NCBI GenBank assembly: GCA_024138015.1
Contig: JAMXBB010000008.1
Location: 46,421,397 to 46,485,396 of the forward strand
Length of the DNA: 64,000 nucleotides
Direction of reading: 5' to 3'
Source: Lumnitzera littorea
Lineage: Eukaryota > Streptophyta > Magnoliopsida > Myrtales > Combretaceae
The notes under the pieces were generated by a model, which was not told where the DNA came from, searched no databases, and saw only the letters and a list, made by a program, of their open reading frames with translations. Within the stretch, counting starts at the first letter, position 1; the number at the start of each line of letters is the position of its first letter. Shown here piece by piece: positions 12,261 through 24,012 of the stretch. The position numbers and the translations under genes are program-made.

Positions 12261-12760
12261 TAAACATAGAAGAGTTAAAACAAGTAAAATAAATAAAAGA
12301 ATTGGTAAGAAAATTGCTAAATTTAAGAGTATCATTAGATAGTAACTATTTGATTGTAGAAACAGATAGATATGAAAATAGATGGAGAGCAATTTTAAAA
12401 AGAAAACCTCATAAATATGTCTTAAAAAAGTGAAAAGCAAGTCTGTAGATATAACAATGGAACATTTAGGGAAAAAGTATTAACCATTAGCATAGATATG
12501 GAAATTCTTATAGTTATTTATGAATTAAATAGTTTTAGACTATGTTTAATTAATAAAAGCAAAAACTTGGTAAGGACTAATTGTGTAGCTATTATTAACT
12601 TTTATAAAAATAAGAATAATAAAAGCATATCATAAAGAAGGTGGATCAAGTTCATAAACATTTTAATTAATAGCGGTTATAAAATAGGAATATAACACAT
12701 AAAAGAAAAAGATAATAATTTAGCTGATGTTTTGAGTAGGTAGTTAGGTACATTTTTAAT
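12261..12760 (+). pseudogene. Viral RNase H, broken
   Basis: Degrades RNA in RNA-DNA hybrids during replication. Fragments include a TDMEILxxIY-like strand near 12490-12530 (seen with an SIDMEIL word), a short INKSKNL / RTNCVAI segment near 12550-12595, and the terminal His/Asp strand DNNLADVLS at about 12710-12738. This is followed by AGG TAG, where a Gln codon would be expected. It directly follows the RT with no integrase after it, which supports a pararetrovirus. Several frame changes. Confidence 0.65.
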
Positions 12761-13945
12761 GGAGAACAACAACAATAAGGTATTTCAACAAAGTCCAATG
12801 AGATTCTCATTTAATAGTGAACAAATGGACATTACAAATAGATAAGAGCCAACAACTTATGGGCTAAACTCCAAGGCTTAGTAATAATGGTAATGGTAAT
12901 GTATTTTTCATGATAGATTTTAATGGTATAAAACTTCCTATATATCTAAAAGGCTCATCTTTATAATTTAAACAATTTAACTAAAGTAGAAATAAACGAA
13001 ACCCAAAAAGTACTTATTGATGTAGTATGGAAACTTTAAATTATAGATAAAAATAAATTAAAAGTTTGTGTAGTCTTATCTAATTACTTTACAAATATAA
13101 ATAATGAGCTTGCCTCTAGAAAAGGAAGTAAACTTTTTTTTTTTCACAAAGGATGTTTATTTGTTTTGCAGTAATGAATAGATTTAATCTGGGAATATAT
13201 AAAGAATAGTATAAAGTAATTCCTCAGATTCGGGATCATCATAGCTTGATCTGGAGTGGCTGTAATTTTGTTGTTGAAGCTAGACAAAAACTAATTGAAT
13301 TTTGGAGAATGAAGACATTTCAATAGACTCATAGTTAATTAGTGCATATAGACATTAAGTAGAAAAAATACCTCTAGTAAAAATGAAAGAAACTTTAAAC
13401 AAATGAAAAACTTTTAATCAAGTATTTCTTAGACAATGCATTAGACATTAAGAAGATAAAGATATTTTATATGAAAAAATATATTCATGTATTTTTTTAA
13501 AAGGTATCCTTATATTGATAAGTTACCATCAACATGTAGATAATATATTAATAAATTAGTAGAAAAGAAATTTTGAGAATAATTTCATGTCTTACAATTT
13601 AATATATAAAAATTCTCTTATAGAAATATTTCTATTTATGTATTTAGAAATGAAAATAATGAAAAAGAATTTTGCATTTATAAATTTGATATAGAATTAT
13701 AAAAGTTTATGAGTATTTATGTAGACAAAAATTGTTTTATAGAATAAACATTGTTAAACTATGACTTGATAAATACAGTTAAAGGAACACTGGAACAATT
13801 TTAAAATTCAGAATTTGGTTTTATAATCAAAGAAATAGCAAAAATGATATCATCAAGCTATGATCCTTTAGAAAGAGGCAAGTTACTTTGTGTAAAAATG
13901 ACTTTTCACTCTATTCCTCTAGAATGGTTTGAATATAATATAAGA
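12761..13945 (+). pseudogene. Downstream viral ORF, function unknown (broken)
   Basis: Begins with ATG at about 12760 (MENNNNKVFQQS) just after the RNase H end. It continues as decayed frame pieces to the nested LTR at 13946, where one frame reads GKLLCVKMTFHSIPLEWFEY. A segment at about 13200-13330 includes SLIWSGC. Position and size fit the second ORF found after the polyprotein in some caulimovirids, whose role I cannot state. It probably continued into 15261 onward before the LTR insertion. Stops are mostly TAG. Confidence 0.45.
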
Positions 13946-15260
13946 TGATGAGTTCCTAATTGCACATATTTTATTTAGTGATTTTCGATGATATTTTAGT
14001 TTATTTTTAAATAATAATATTTAATTGAGTAAAATTTTGTTTTTTAGGTTTTGAAATGATCTATACGAGAAAATGAGAAGATAAAAACAAATTCAATCAA
14101 ATTGGAGCTAAAATGAGAAAATTATAAAAGTTTGAAGATCAAAATAGTTGAATAATATGACCGTATCATTTTCAAGCAAAATTAGAGTTGATTTTCTATT
14201 GTTACAGCTTAGGACATGACTAAGGGACATGACTATGTCATTGGTCTTTTCGTTTCTACTTAAAAAAAAAAAAAGAAAGAAAAACGTGAAGTATAGTTAA
14301 AGACATAACCAAAAGACATGGTTGTGTTTTCGATCGTGTTTTTTCCAATTAACTTTTTTTTTTTATCTCTTCATATATAAAGCCTTGTTAGGGTTTATTT
14401 AAAGAAGAATTTTTTGGTACGATTTTTAGAGAGTTTTTAAAGCCAAGAATAATCAAGAAAGTGAGGATAAGAGAAGATTTTAAGATTTAATTTTGTTTAG
14501 ATTTCATAATGCTCCTTTCTATTTTTTTATATACTTTATTTTTAGATTCTTATTTTACAATGTATAAAGAGTAGAACCTTGGTATCTAAGTTTTGTGGAA
14601 CTTAGATTTATTTATGTGATATTTTTATTGCTTGATTAATTTAGTTCTTTATTATTTTCTTGATTCAACCATGTTTGTTTCATAATTTACGTTATTATTT
14701 CTGTAGGTAATAATTTAGAGTTTGATATTTTATAAGAGAATCGAGAGATTTCTTATAAGATTAGATCTAGCCATAGTTGATGATTCTTCCAGAATTTTAA
14801 ATTAAAGCGTAGAGAATTTGTTGTTCAATAATGCAATCTTAGATCATGCTATTTAGAAAAGATTCTAATAGGTGATTCTAGAGTTAAAGTTAATTGGCTA
14901 AAGAAAGTGATTAATTTTAGTAGAAAGTTCTTTCGATCAAGAAAGATTAAAGAATAAATTAGATTATTTTGAGAAAAATCACATATTAGATATATGTGAA
15001 GCAAGATTTAGGTACAACATTGAATCTTGAATTAATTGAATTGATTTCTTGTTAATTCTTGAATTGCATCCTAGTTAATCTTTAAATTAGTTTTAGCAAT
15101 AACTTAGATTTATTTCTTTAAGTTTCTTAAAATTTAATTTACTAGTTAGATAATAGAGATCTAGTGAGTACTAGTAGTCAGAGTCTCTAAGGGATTGGTA
15201 CTTAGACTTAATCCGCTATATTATAAACTAATAGGTGCACTTGTCTCCAACATCATAAGA
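13941..15260 (+). mobile_element. Athila-like solo LTR with TAAGA target-site duplication
   Basis: A 1310-bp solo LTR (13946-15255) begins TGATGAGTTC and ends CCAACATCA, so TGATG/CATCA are perfect terminal inverts. It is flanked on both sides by TAAGA (13941-13945 and 15256-15260). Its layout matches the LTR at 54934-56550: a start with a short AATTGCACAT-like segment, palindromic GACATGAC words near 14210-14330, TATATAAAGCC at about 14375, and an end with GGGATTGGTACTTAG...AATAGGTGCACTTG. The Athila assignment comes from this end pattern, from memory of the lineage. No internal region is left, so the element was reduced by LTR-LTR recombination. It sits inside the viral downstream ORF and is younger than the viral insertion. 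Confidence 0.85.
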
Positions 15261-15745
15261 CTAGTATATCATACAATTTTATATAGATATTGAATATTGA
15301 CCAAATCTTTAGAAAAATAAAAATCAAGTAGATAATGAATGTTTTTATAGAAAAGTTTTAATTGAACAAATTAGAAATTGGACAGGTTATTAATTAGCTT
15401 GAATTTTAGATCAATATTTCTTAATTTTTCAAAATTAGGTTTACAGTATCTTTTCTTAAGACCATCAAGCTTTATGGGAACCTATAAAAACTAAAGCCAT
15501 GATATTATAGAAAAATGTGAAAACTTTTTTACTCAAGAAAGTTTAAGCTCAGCAATGGAAGCTTAAAGACAAAAAGAGAAGAAGATAAACCAGAAAAAAT
15601 AAATTTCATAGACAAGAGAAGCCATAAGACATAGTTGTTGTAGACAAAGACAAAAAAAAAAAAAAAAGGAATAGTTGTTAACTATTTTCTAAAGTTGTCC
15701 AACTAAGTGATAAATTTTGAAATGCAAACCCCCAACTTTGCTCTT
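15261..15745 (+). pseudogene. Continuation of viral downstream ORF after the solo LTR
   Basis: The sequence resumes after the TAAGA repeat with decayed frames, including an SSFMGTYKN segment near 15468 and a lysine/arginine/glutamine-rich tail before 15650. It leads to the viral intergenic region. No known domain is visible. The basic tail could be nucleic-acid binding, which is inference. Confidence 0.4.
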
Positions 15746-15749
15746 ATTT

Positions 15750-15852
15750 AAGAATGCATGATGAGACTCTTTGCTAGAAGAACAAAGTTATCGTGGAGAC
15801 AAGAATGCATGATGAGATTCCTTGCTAGAGGACCAAAATTATTGTGAAGACA
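15750..15852 (+). repeat. Tandem duplication, unit about 51 bp, in viral intergenic region
   Basis: Two adjacent copies of a unit starting AAGAATGCATGATGAGA (about 15750 and 15801) and ending near GTGGAGAC / GTGAAGAC, differing at a few bases. It lies upstream of the right promoter copy. Repeated activator blocks upstream of TATA are common in caulimovirid promoters, but an enhancer role here is inference. Confidence 0.7.
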
Positions 15853-15859
15853 TCTTTAT

Positions 15860-16305
15860 TAAGAGAAATAGTTCATGCACAATTAAACACTTTTAGCAAA
15901 ATTATTGTACTATTCACAGTATAAAAGGTAGATTCTTGCATTAGTTATTATAGACAAAAATCATTATATTTTTATCATTTAAAAAGAATCTAATATAGAG
16001 GTATGCTTGATCTATTCAAATTCTATATAAACCTTAGATGAACACTTAAGAAGGACATAGAAAAATCACGAGAGCAAAAACCTAGGTTTTAGACACTCTC
16101 CAAAATTTTCTAGAAAAAATTTTCAAATACTTTATTGTAAACACTCCCACTTTCATCATGTAAACATATTTAAGAATATTAATATAATATATTACTCTGC
16201 TTTATAAGTTCTCTGCTTTCTTCCTTTAATTATATTATTTTTCGGATCTTAACAAAATGAAGCTAAGTTATTCTCTTATTATCTTATGATTTTTTTTCCT
16301 CTTAT
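15860..16305 (+). promoter_or_regulatory. Viral promoter region, right copy (terminal repeat)
   Basis: Second copy of the 6570-7050 region, with TATATAAA at 16024-16031 and the same CCTTAGATGAACACTTAAGAAGGA word. Homology stops near 16305, just before where the PBS would be, in a long T run. It marks the right end of the viral insertion. Confidence 0.7.
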
Positions 16306-18520
16306 CTTTTTTTTTTTTTAAGCATATGGAAATATCTAGTACATCCTAAGCGTTACTCATATTTATCCCATGGATTACAAATATGTGATATGATATGTGA
16401 TTGCCCAAAATAAGATGTTAGACTGTTACAAGCAACTAATTATTAATGGCAGATCCAGCTAGTTATCCCATCCTTTGGAACCTTTTTCCCACTTCTAGAA
16501 GGATATGCCTGATGAGATAAGGAGAAGACTCAGCTTTTTTATGTCAAAAAAGTTTCCCATGCCGTTAATAGATAAACTTTATCGGTTAGTATTTATGTCC
16601 TTCTCCTTGCAAAATTGTCTGTTAATAATGGCTTTTGCATGTTCCTTGACCTACCCTGCCTTATCTCTAACTAAAAAGCGTGCTTTCCATAGGGGCTTCA
16701 TTAAGTCTTCAAATTTGGAATCCGGGTGTATACATCAAGATTATGTTAAAATTACTATCTGATTTTATTTATTTATTTATTTTTATTATATATAAAATTT
16801 GATGCTGTAAATCATTATATGTAATTGAGCTTTTATTTATTACAGTTGTAAGTGTAAAGTTATCATATATCGTATTCAATCAAAAATTTTTTTTATCGAA
16901 TTTATTATTTCCATCAAATTTTAGAAATCTATTCTCATAAACATTTATTGAGTGAGAAGTGCATGTATAAACAATCAGATGTGAATAAGTAAAATTTCAA
17001 TTAAATACATGATATTTAATAATTTTAAATTTTATATGTAAAATTGGAAAACACTTAACGTTTAGACAGCTACTTCTGTTTTTATTTTAAATTTCTCAGA
17101 AAACTTTACATCACGTGACTTCGGATGGCCGTGTCTTTTAAATTTTAAAAAGTTTGATTTCATGCCGAGACAAATCGTGGGTGTCTTCCTTATCGCAAAA
17201 TACATGTACCAGAAATGAAAATTTGATTAACTATAAATGAAGTTTATCAGGACGCCAATAAAATCATAGAATTGTAAATCTTATCTTTTAAGCGTATCCA
17301 TCGAGTAACATGTAGCAAATGAGGAGAATAAAAATAATATATATCTTTGCAGAAATGTTTTACCTAAAAAAGAAAAGAAAAACGAGGTAATTAGGATCTT
17401 GGAATAATCATTAATACAACGGTCGGATTGGTCGTTACAGGATTGTCCTGTAGGCGATAAGAAGTGCATATTCCAAGTCACTTTTCCTTGTTTTGGAATA
17501 TTCCAATAGTACAGGGACTGAGAATTGAGGGCTTCGAAATCCCCTAGACCCACAATTTATAAATCAAAGTCCCGATGCTTTATTTAAGATATTTGTTAAA
17601 AAGAAAAATTTTATATTTTTGAATGTCGATTATACGTTACGAGAAGAAAAAGTAAACATATAAAAATATAAAAGATTAACTTTTTTAGTATTTTAAACTG
17701 TTGGAATTTGTTAAATTAAATGCGTTACAATATGAAAGTTTTGGTACAAAATCAAAGTCCCTAAAATAGGAAAAACAACACTTAAAGAAGTTAACAACCG
17801 CCTTTTGTCAAAGGATTCATTAAAACTCCGATGGAACCGCTACTCAACGTTGTAATAATTGCGTGCATGAGTTCATTAATGAACACAATCCACCCTAATC
17901 TCTTCTAGGAGTCCCGCATGTGCACAATCTTATCAGGTGCACTCACTCAATTATTCAGACTAGTTCATGTTTATAAATGCTTATAGTATGGATAATATTC
18001 AAACCTTTTTTTTTTTTTTATGTTTAAAAATATATTAAAAAGTCAGAATCACAATTTTGACAAAACGTCAAATTGTGACTCCGGAATAGAGGAGTGGGAT
18101 GACAATTCTACTCTACCTTTTCTAATAAACATTATTGAAATAACATTGATTTTTTGAAATGCTTTTATATGCCCTTTCCATTTTGTTTTGAATATGCCAC
18201 AATTAAACATGATGTTAGAATGGAATTAATTTGTGGATTTTCTAAACATGAGAAATGAATCGATCATTTTTTTCCTAATTCCCTTTTATTTTATCTATCT
18301 TGATTCAATCAATTTTATTTTAGATTATTACTACATATGAAATGTGATATTAATGTTTCTAAGATTGGATGACAACTGAATAACTTAAACATGAAGTGGA
18401 GAAAACAACAAATACATCCCTTAAGCACATAATCGTAAGGTTCTTCCAATGTTGCATGTCCATACTTGAGGCATCACACATGGATTGTGGTACACACCTA
18501 AGGTTAGATGTGATACACGT
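16306..18520. other. Anonymous DNA flanking the viral insertion
   Basis: No gene I can support. A frame at 16505-16762 (85 codons, plus) and one at 17281-17553 (90 codons, minus) have no recognisable domain and may be chance. The base composition at 16430-16720 is less AT-rich than its surroundings, which could mark an old gene fragment. A short strong hairpin (CACAATTTTGAC / GTCAAATTGTG) lies at 18049-18080. Confidence 0.4.
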
Positions 18521-18529
18521 GGATGGCCT

Positions 18530-19430
18530 ATCTAGAGCTACGCACTATGCCAAATCGGTTTGGATTTGTTGGTTTAAGGTTCAATGACAAGTTAAACTGC
18601 GCTTGATGGGTTGAGCTAGTTTATCTGAAATGGTGGTTTAAGAGCTAGTTGAATCGTCGGTTCAACGACCCTTGAACCGTGTGTTCTTTTATTTTTTTTG
18701 GTTCTGTATTTTTATAAATTAATGCACATAAATTCTTGCGTACTCATGTATTTCTAGTTTTTCATAAATAATTCTAAAACTTTATGTGTATATATAGTGA
18801 TGGGTGAATGATTTCTTTTTATTTTTAGTTCAAAATTTTTTTTATTCCGAAGTAATTATTTTGGACCACGTGAGTGTGATGTTATATTATAATGTTGAGT
18901 AAGATTGGCCATAGTAACAGAATTTGCAAAGGAGGAAGATAATGTATTCGAATCTCAAAATACATTGTCAATATAGAAAGAAATGAATCACAATGTAACT
19001 ATTAATTATAATTTGTGATAGTATGTTATAAAATATTATTTCTTATATTGGAGTATAGTTGCCGAATATAAATATAAATTATGATACCATCCATAATGAT
19101 ATAGAGAAGCCATTTTATAGTTCACTCTTGGAAAAATTAGAGATAGTGGGGGAAAATATTTATTTGTTGATTTTTGGTAAAGGAAAAGAATGAGAGAGAA
19201 TAACTGGGAATTTGGTAGTGTGTTGTAAGATGATCAAGGACAAAAGTTGATAGTGTTTATACTTATTTGTTTTATCTATTTTAAATTGGAAGCTTGGATG
19301 GGTCGAACCGTCGATTCAAGAGCCCATTAGGTCGGTGGTTTCACATGGTCAAACTGCTTGAGCCTTTAAGGCTTGATCGTTTGGAGGTTGATTCAGCCTT
19401 GTTCTCATCCTAGTTGATTCATAGTTTGAA
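18530..19430. mobile_element. Possible hAT-like non-autonomous element
   Basis: Near-palindromic subterminal arms: TTGAATCGTCGGTTCAACGA at 18649-18668, and its approximate reverse complement within GGGTCGAACCGTCGATTCAA at 19300-19319. Both are embedded in repeated GGTTTAAGG/GGTTCAA-type motifs at 18556-18600 and 19375-19430. Such clustered GAACCG-type words are typical of subterminal regions of plant hAT derivatives. The interior is AT-rich and non-coding. Exact ends and a target duplication were not found. Confidence 0.35.
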
Positions 19431-21599
19431 ACCAGTCTTTACATGAGCTTAGGCCCATCTACACTTATGTCTTTATCCATCTTGTTAGGCACATTATATT
19501 TCGCTTACTTTTCTCTTCATTTTAATATTTGAATTTATGAATACATTAATTACACTATTTAGTCAATCCTTAAATAATTTCCAACATTAAAAAATTTCAT
19601 TGAATAACATTATGGATGATATTTGTGTAATAAACACTTTAAAAAATTAAATAAAATATCTCATTAATTTAATTTTGGAAATTATTATTAACTTAATTTT
19701 AGAATTAATTGAAATCATGCAATCTAAACCATTTTGATATAATTCCAATACTTACTAAAATTGATCAATCAATTTAGACTAGTTCTTAACAATGTGCTAT
19801 TACATGCAATGCTCCAATTTATCGCATATAATATGGTATTCTATCTTGAATGTAGACTAAAGTAACCACTTGACAACAATTGTTAGCCCCCAAGGGAAAG
19901 GAAATTGGTAGTAAACTAAAAACTACCCTATGTTTTAATTACTGTGTAATCAATTTCTTCATCTACAATGTTCTCAAATAGTTCAATGCATGCTACTTCA
20001 TAATTGGACCACCTTCTCCTTGGCAACTTAAGATGAAAGGGCTAAATGAAATTGATGTTGCAACATCCTACTATTTCCATGGACTTTCAGTTGCTTTTGT
20101 TCCTATCAAGAGGCTAAAGACATCTATCTTACCTACTCACTAACATGATTCTCTTATTAATCACCAAACTCTGTACACTTAAGGTCACAACTAACAACCA
20201 TATTATATGCATACCTTGATAGAATTATTGTTTTCATGGTATGACAATATACACATAGGATGTATGAAAGTCAAAGAATTAAAGACTACATATGCTCATT
20301 CACTCTAGAGGAGGGACTACTACATATTTGCATTTAGTATCTTCTTAATTAAATTAAGTTCATCGTGCACTTAAATGTACACACAAATTGCTTGTATAAA
20401 TTTCCCTTGGACCTTAATTTTTACTATGTTGGTCTAAATGTCTATATTCTCTAAGATATTTCATTGAATGAGGACAATTTAAGATGATATGATATTTTGA
20501 AACTCTTGTAAATGATGTCATGTTTACCTCCAATAATCCTTGGAGCTTTCTTGTAAAAAAGAATAAGTAAAAAAGTATAGCATTGCAATGAATAGTACTA
20601 TTGATTTAAAACAACTTATAGATACATAACAGAGCTAATATGGTGCTTGCTCTATCTAAGTCATTGTATTTATTAGGGGATCCATATATTGATTAGGCGA
20701 AGACATTGATTGATTCTCACTATTCCCCACATCAGCTTATCTCTTAAACCTACTCTCTTCACTTCTAAATCTTGATTCAAACAAGAAACTACGTCTTATT
20801 GCAAGCACTTTATCCATGGACCAAACTTCTTACTAAAACTATTTCTACAAAAAAAAAAAAAATGACAAACAATATGACCCAATTTGTCATGAGTAAAGTA
20901 GGAACTAAAAGTCTTCTATACTTGAAATTTATCTTGTATCTCTCCCCAAGATCTTGACTGATCCATGCCTTTTCAAAAAGGTTTATTACAGTTCAATTTA
21001 ATCCCAATCTTAGGATACTTCTTCCCAAATGTTCCCCCTTCACTTTATCATGGTATACTACCTCTTTTAAAGTACCCTTGATAATTCTTACATTCAACTT
21101 TGTCATTTGATCTAACTTCAACCTATATATTTGAACCTAAAAAGCTATTGAATCAAGCTAAATTTCATTAACGTTACAATCAACTATCTACTCCTCCAAA
21201 ATAAAGACATGTCCTAAAACTGACAAGGATCTTTCTTGAACAAATATTGAGTGAATTTAAAGCATGTCATCAGAAGTCTATTAGTATTGGAAGGATTCAA
21301 TGATACCTCTCCATAGTCCTCCTAAATGTTCCTTAAAATGTTTACGACCACATGTTTAGTTAAAGCTCTGTCACTAAACATCTTTCCTATTAAAGAAATT
21401 TCTTTTTATTGGACCCACTAGAATCCACATCCAACAACAAACTCTCATTGGAATCACATCTTATAATGATATTGGATTCTAGCACTATACTGCACATATT
21501 GGCATGTGAAAATCTCCACCATAGCATGTACGCTATGGTTTTAGTTTACTTGTTGAATTTAAGAAAATTGAAGAAATTTCCTAAATTCATAGTCTTTAG
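19431..21599 (-). other. Degenerate DNA, possibly decayed continuation of the minus-strand retroelement
   Basis: AT-rich with stops in every frame. It lies downstream, in minus sense, of the gag-like remnant at 22180-23040 and could be its decayed protease/polymerase region, but I see no diagnostic motif. A 69-codon plus-strand frame at 21409-21618 has no recognisable domain. Confidence 0.3.
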
Positions 21600-23101
21600 T
21601 AAGGCAAATACCACATGACTACTTAAATTATTTTCCTCTAATTGTGGGTATCTCCTTTTACATATATCCTTGGCATATGTGTTTGTAGTTGACTAAATTC
21701 TTAGGAGGCTATTTGATCACGAGAGATCACATTGGTAGCCCCTTGATTGTTGTATGTTGGAAACAGGTCCCCACATACACCATCATTGTTATCTAAGTCT
21801 AGCTCATCAGTTTAGAACTTTTTATTAAAGATCATCCTTAAGCTTTTGTTTGTTGAGTGTTAAACAATTTTGCAACAAAACTTTATATTATTCTTTTCTT
21901 ATGCTGTGGGTTTTCTTTCAACCCTTAGTAATTTGATAGGATAGCATGAACCTTGTTTTTTAGACAAAGAAAAAGGCAAAATAACTGCAACATGGTCCCT
22001 TTTAGGCTTTCTTACTTCCCTTGTAACCGCTATCTTGTGTAGTGCTTCTAGACGGCCACCTCTTCTAACTAAAGTTACCTTTCTACTTGATGAAATATTT
22101 ATTGGTCCTTAGCACATTTTCTACCAACTTAAAGAAGGACTTAGAGATAGATTTTCGAAATGGATGTATATTCCAGAAACATTCCTCGAGTGAAAATTTT
22201 GATGACCTTTTTGTCATTGTAAGTATCCTAGATTTCCAATGAGCGCTTTTGGAAATGCTAATAAATGAGATCTTTCATTATATGTTATCGGATGCATTTC
22301 ATAGTGGTGATGGTCACCAATTCCTCAATTGTGAAAATTCTCTTCGAAAACATCTTATACATAGTTCTCAAGGAATCTATTGATCCTGGGGATAGGTTGA
22401 CATAAGAAAGTGTATCCTTATCCATCAATGACTTCAAAAGTTCCTTTAGTCGAGACTCTTAATTGAGTTTATAAACATCAAGCATCTTAAAAAAATTGAC
22501 AAACTGCTCCTCAGCACTCCTTGCTTCCTATTGAATCTGAGGAACTTCAGGTTGTTATAGTCTTCCAAAAAAGGGCTTTTCCACAAACCTCTATGGATTT
22601 AGAAAATTTACATTGATGGTACTAGCAGAAGGCATTGATTATAATTACCTTAAGTACTTCTCAAAGTTTTCCCTTGTCACATAAGATAAAGAAGTATGCA
22701 TAAGATTAGCTTTAATTAAGAGCACTTAGGTAATGCTGTGTTGTACAATTGTACTAATCATAATGGGCTATATATTGTACTTAAAAGAAGAGAACCCTTC
22801 CAATTAGAGTTGGGGGCAACTATGGATATAGTCAACCCTCTTACTGTATTCTCTTCATCTTTTGTAGGGACTTGGTTAACCTACTTAAGTTGAGTGCCTT
22901 GTTGAATGCTCCGTTAAGTAGTGGCTTGCATGATAATGATAGTAAGTGCAAATCTAGTTGCTTGCAAGCCTAGTGAAGGTAAAGCCATTATAGGTCAAAT
23001 ACCATTAAGATTTGCTATAGTAGCCATAATAGCTACTACTATGCTAAGAATGTACTTCATGAAAAAATTTAAGAATTATGTTGCAACACTCTTACATGGC
23101 G
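21600..23101 (-). pseudogene. Degenerate gypsy-type gag, minus strand
   Basis: On the minus strand, an ATG at about 23035 starts a frame reading MATIANLNGI followed by a stop. At about 22300-22540 a gag-like stretch reads EEQFVNFF, SYVNLSPGSIDS, MYKMFSKRIF and TIEELVTI. This is the L-x-P-G-S-I-x-S plus F-x-x-x-F/I-F pattern of the plant retrotransposon gag domain. Gag forms the particle that packages element RNA. Many stops and frame changes follow towards 21600. The N-terminal part is cut at 23101 by the TAGAT-flanked element, and its leader and LTR resume at 29570. Confidence 0.5.
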
Positions 23102-23106
23102 TAGAT

Positions 23107-24012
23107 TGATATGGACTTGTAGATGAACACACGAACCCGATATCATGCGTAACCAAAGGGGTGGGTCTAAGTCCAAGATGACTTGAAAGGTAAATGATAG
23201 TTGAAGGTTGAGTAAGGGGTTCCTGTGCACCAATGAAGAATATGACGCACCAACGCGTCATAGAGATCGGGTCACACTTGATATGATGCACAAGTATGGC
23301 TGAAGATCACTCGCTACTAGTCCATGCTTGAATGGGTTAGATAAGAGTAGCTCAAGAGTAAGAGGAACACTTAGCTCGAGAGTGAAAAAGTTTAGTGTAT
23401 TATGATATCGTTTTTATAGTATGGTGGTATTTATATCATCCCGTTAGGGTAAATCTTAAGTTATAGAAAATTACAAAAGAATGGTCCTTATTTGCTAAAA
23501 ATAAAAGGGAATAATTTACAATGAAAATATGAAATTGTGTAAAAGAAGGAACGCAGACGCCCTTTGTCAGAAAGGACAGTACAGATGTCAGTAATGGATA
23601 GTATGTGCGCATTTTTACTGTAATTTTGACAGTATTGTGGTCTAAGCAAGGGTAGGCCTCTGTTTAGGTTGGTTCAGCATCAGAAGGGGTTGGATTGTGG
23701 TTGGTTCAAGGTTAGCTTACATTGGGTTGGCTTCGGATGGTCGACTACTGACATTTCTACTCAGCCTCGGCATAGTAGGGATTACTGCATTTAGATTTGG
23801 TGTGGGGACTATGGTTTAGTAGAGGGTTCAGCTCGGTATGCTGGTTGATCATCTCAATAACATCTTGGATAGTATTGAGAGTAAAGTAGCTTGGCAGATC
23901 AGATTGGGGTAAGCACTGCTCTTCGGTACTTAGCTTACTTCGGACAACTTGGTAGACCACCTGAAAGAGCCCTTGGGTTTGGGAGCGTGTAATCGGTCCT
24001 TGATCCCTATCA
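23107..24012 (-). repeat. 3' LTR of G2 element
   Basis: 906 bp. The minus-strand start is TGATAGGGATCAAGG and the end is CCATATCA. It contains a TATA box on the minus strand (plus-strand ATATAAATACCAC region near 23430). It matches the 5' LTR throughout. Its first 90 bases (minus sense) also encode the C-terminal tail of integrase. Confidence 0.92.

Larger units (their letters stand above)
6570..16305 (+). mobile_element. Endogenous caulimovirid (plant pararetrovirus), more than one genome unit, defective
   Basis: A degraded Caulimoviridae genome on the plus strand. In order it has: promoter region, initiator-Met PBS (7062), coiled-coil leader ORF, 30K-type movement protein, coat-protein region with a Cys-His motif, a second Cys motif, aspartic protease, reverse transcriptase (YIDDI), RNase H, a downstream ORF, and then a second copy of the promoter region (15860-16305). 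The gene order (movement protein before coat, protease, RT, RNase H, and no integrase) separates it from LTR retrotransposons. The distance between equivalent points of the two promoter copies (6628 and 15889) is about 9.26 kb. Subtracting the nested solo LTR with one target copy (1315 bp) leaves about 7.95 kb, in the range of the family. Frameshifts and many stops, mostly TAG, make it inactive. Genus is uncertain: a petuvirus- or florendovirus-like single long polyprotein fits the order. Confidence 0.85.
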
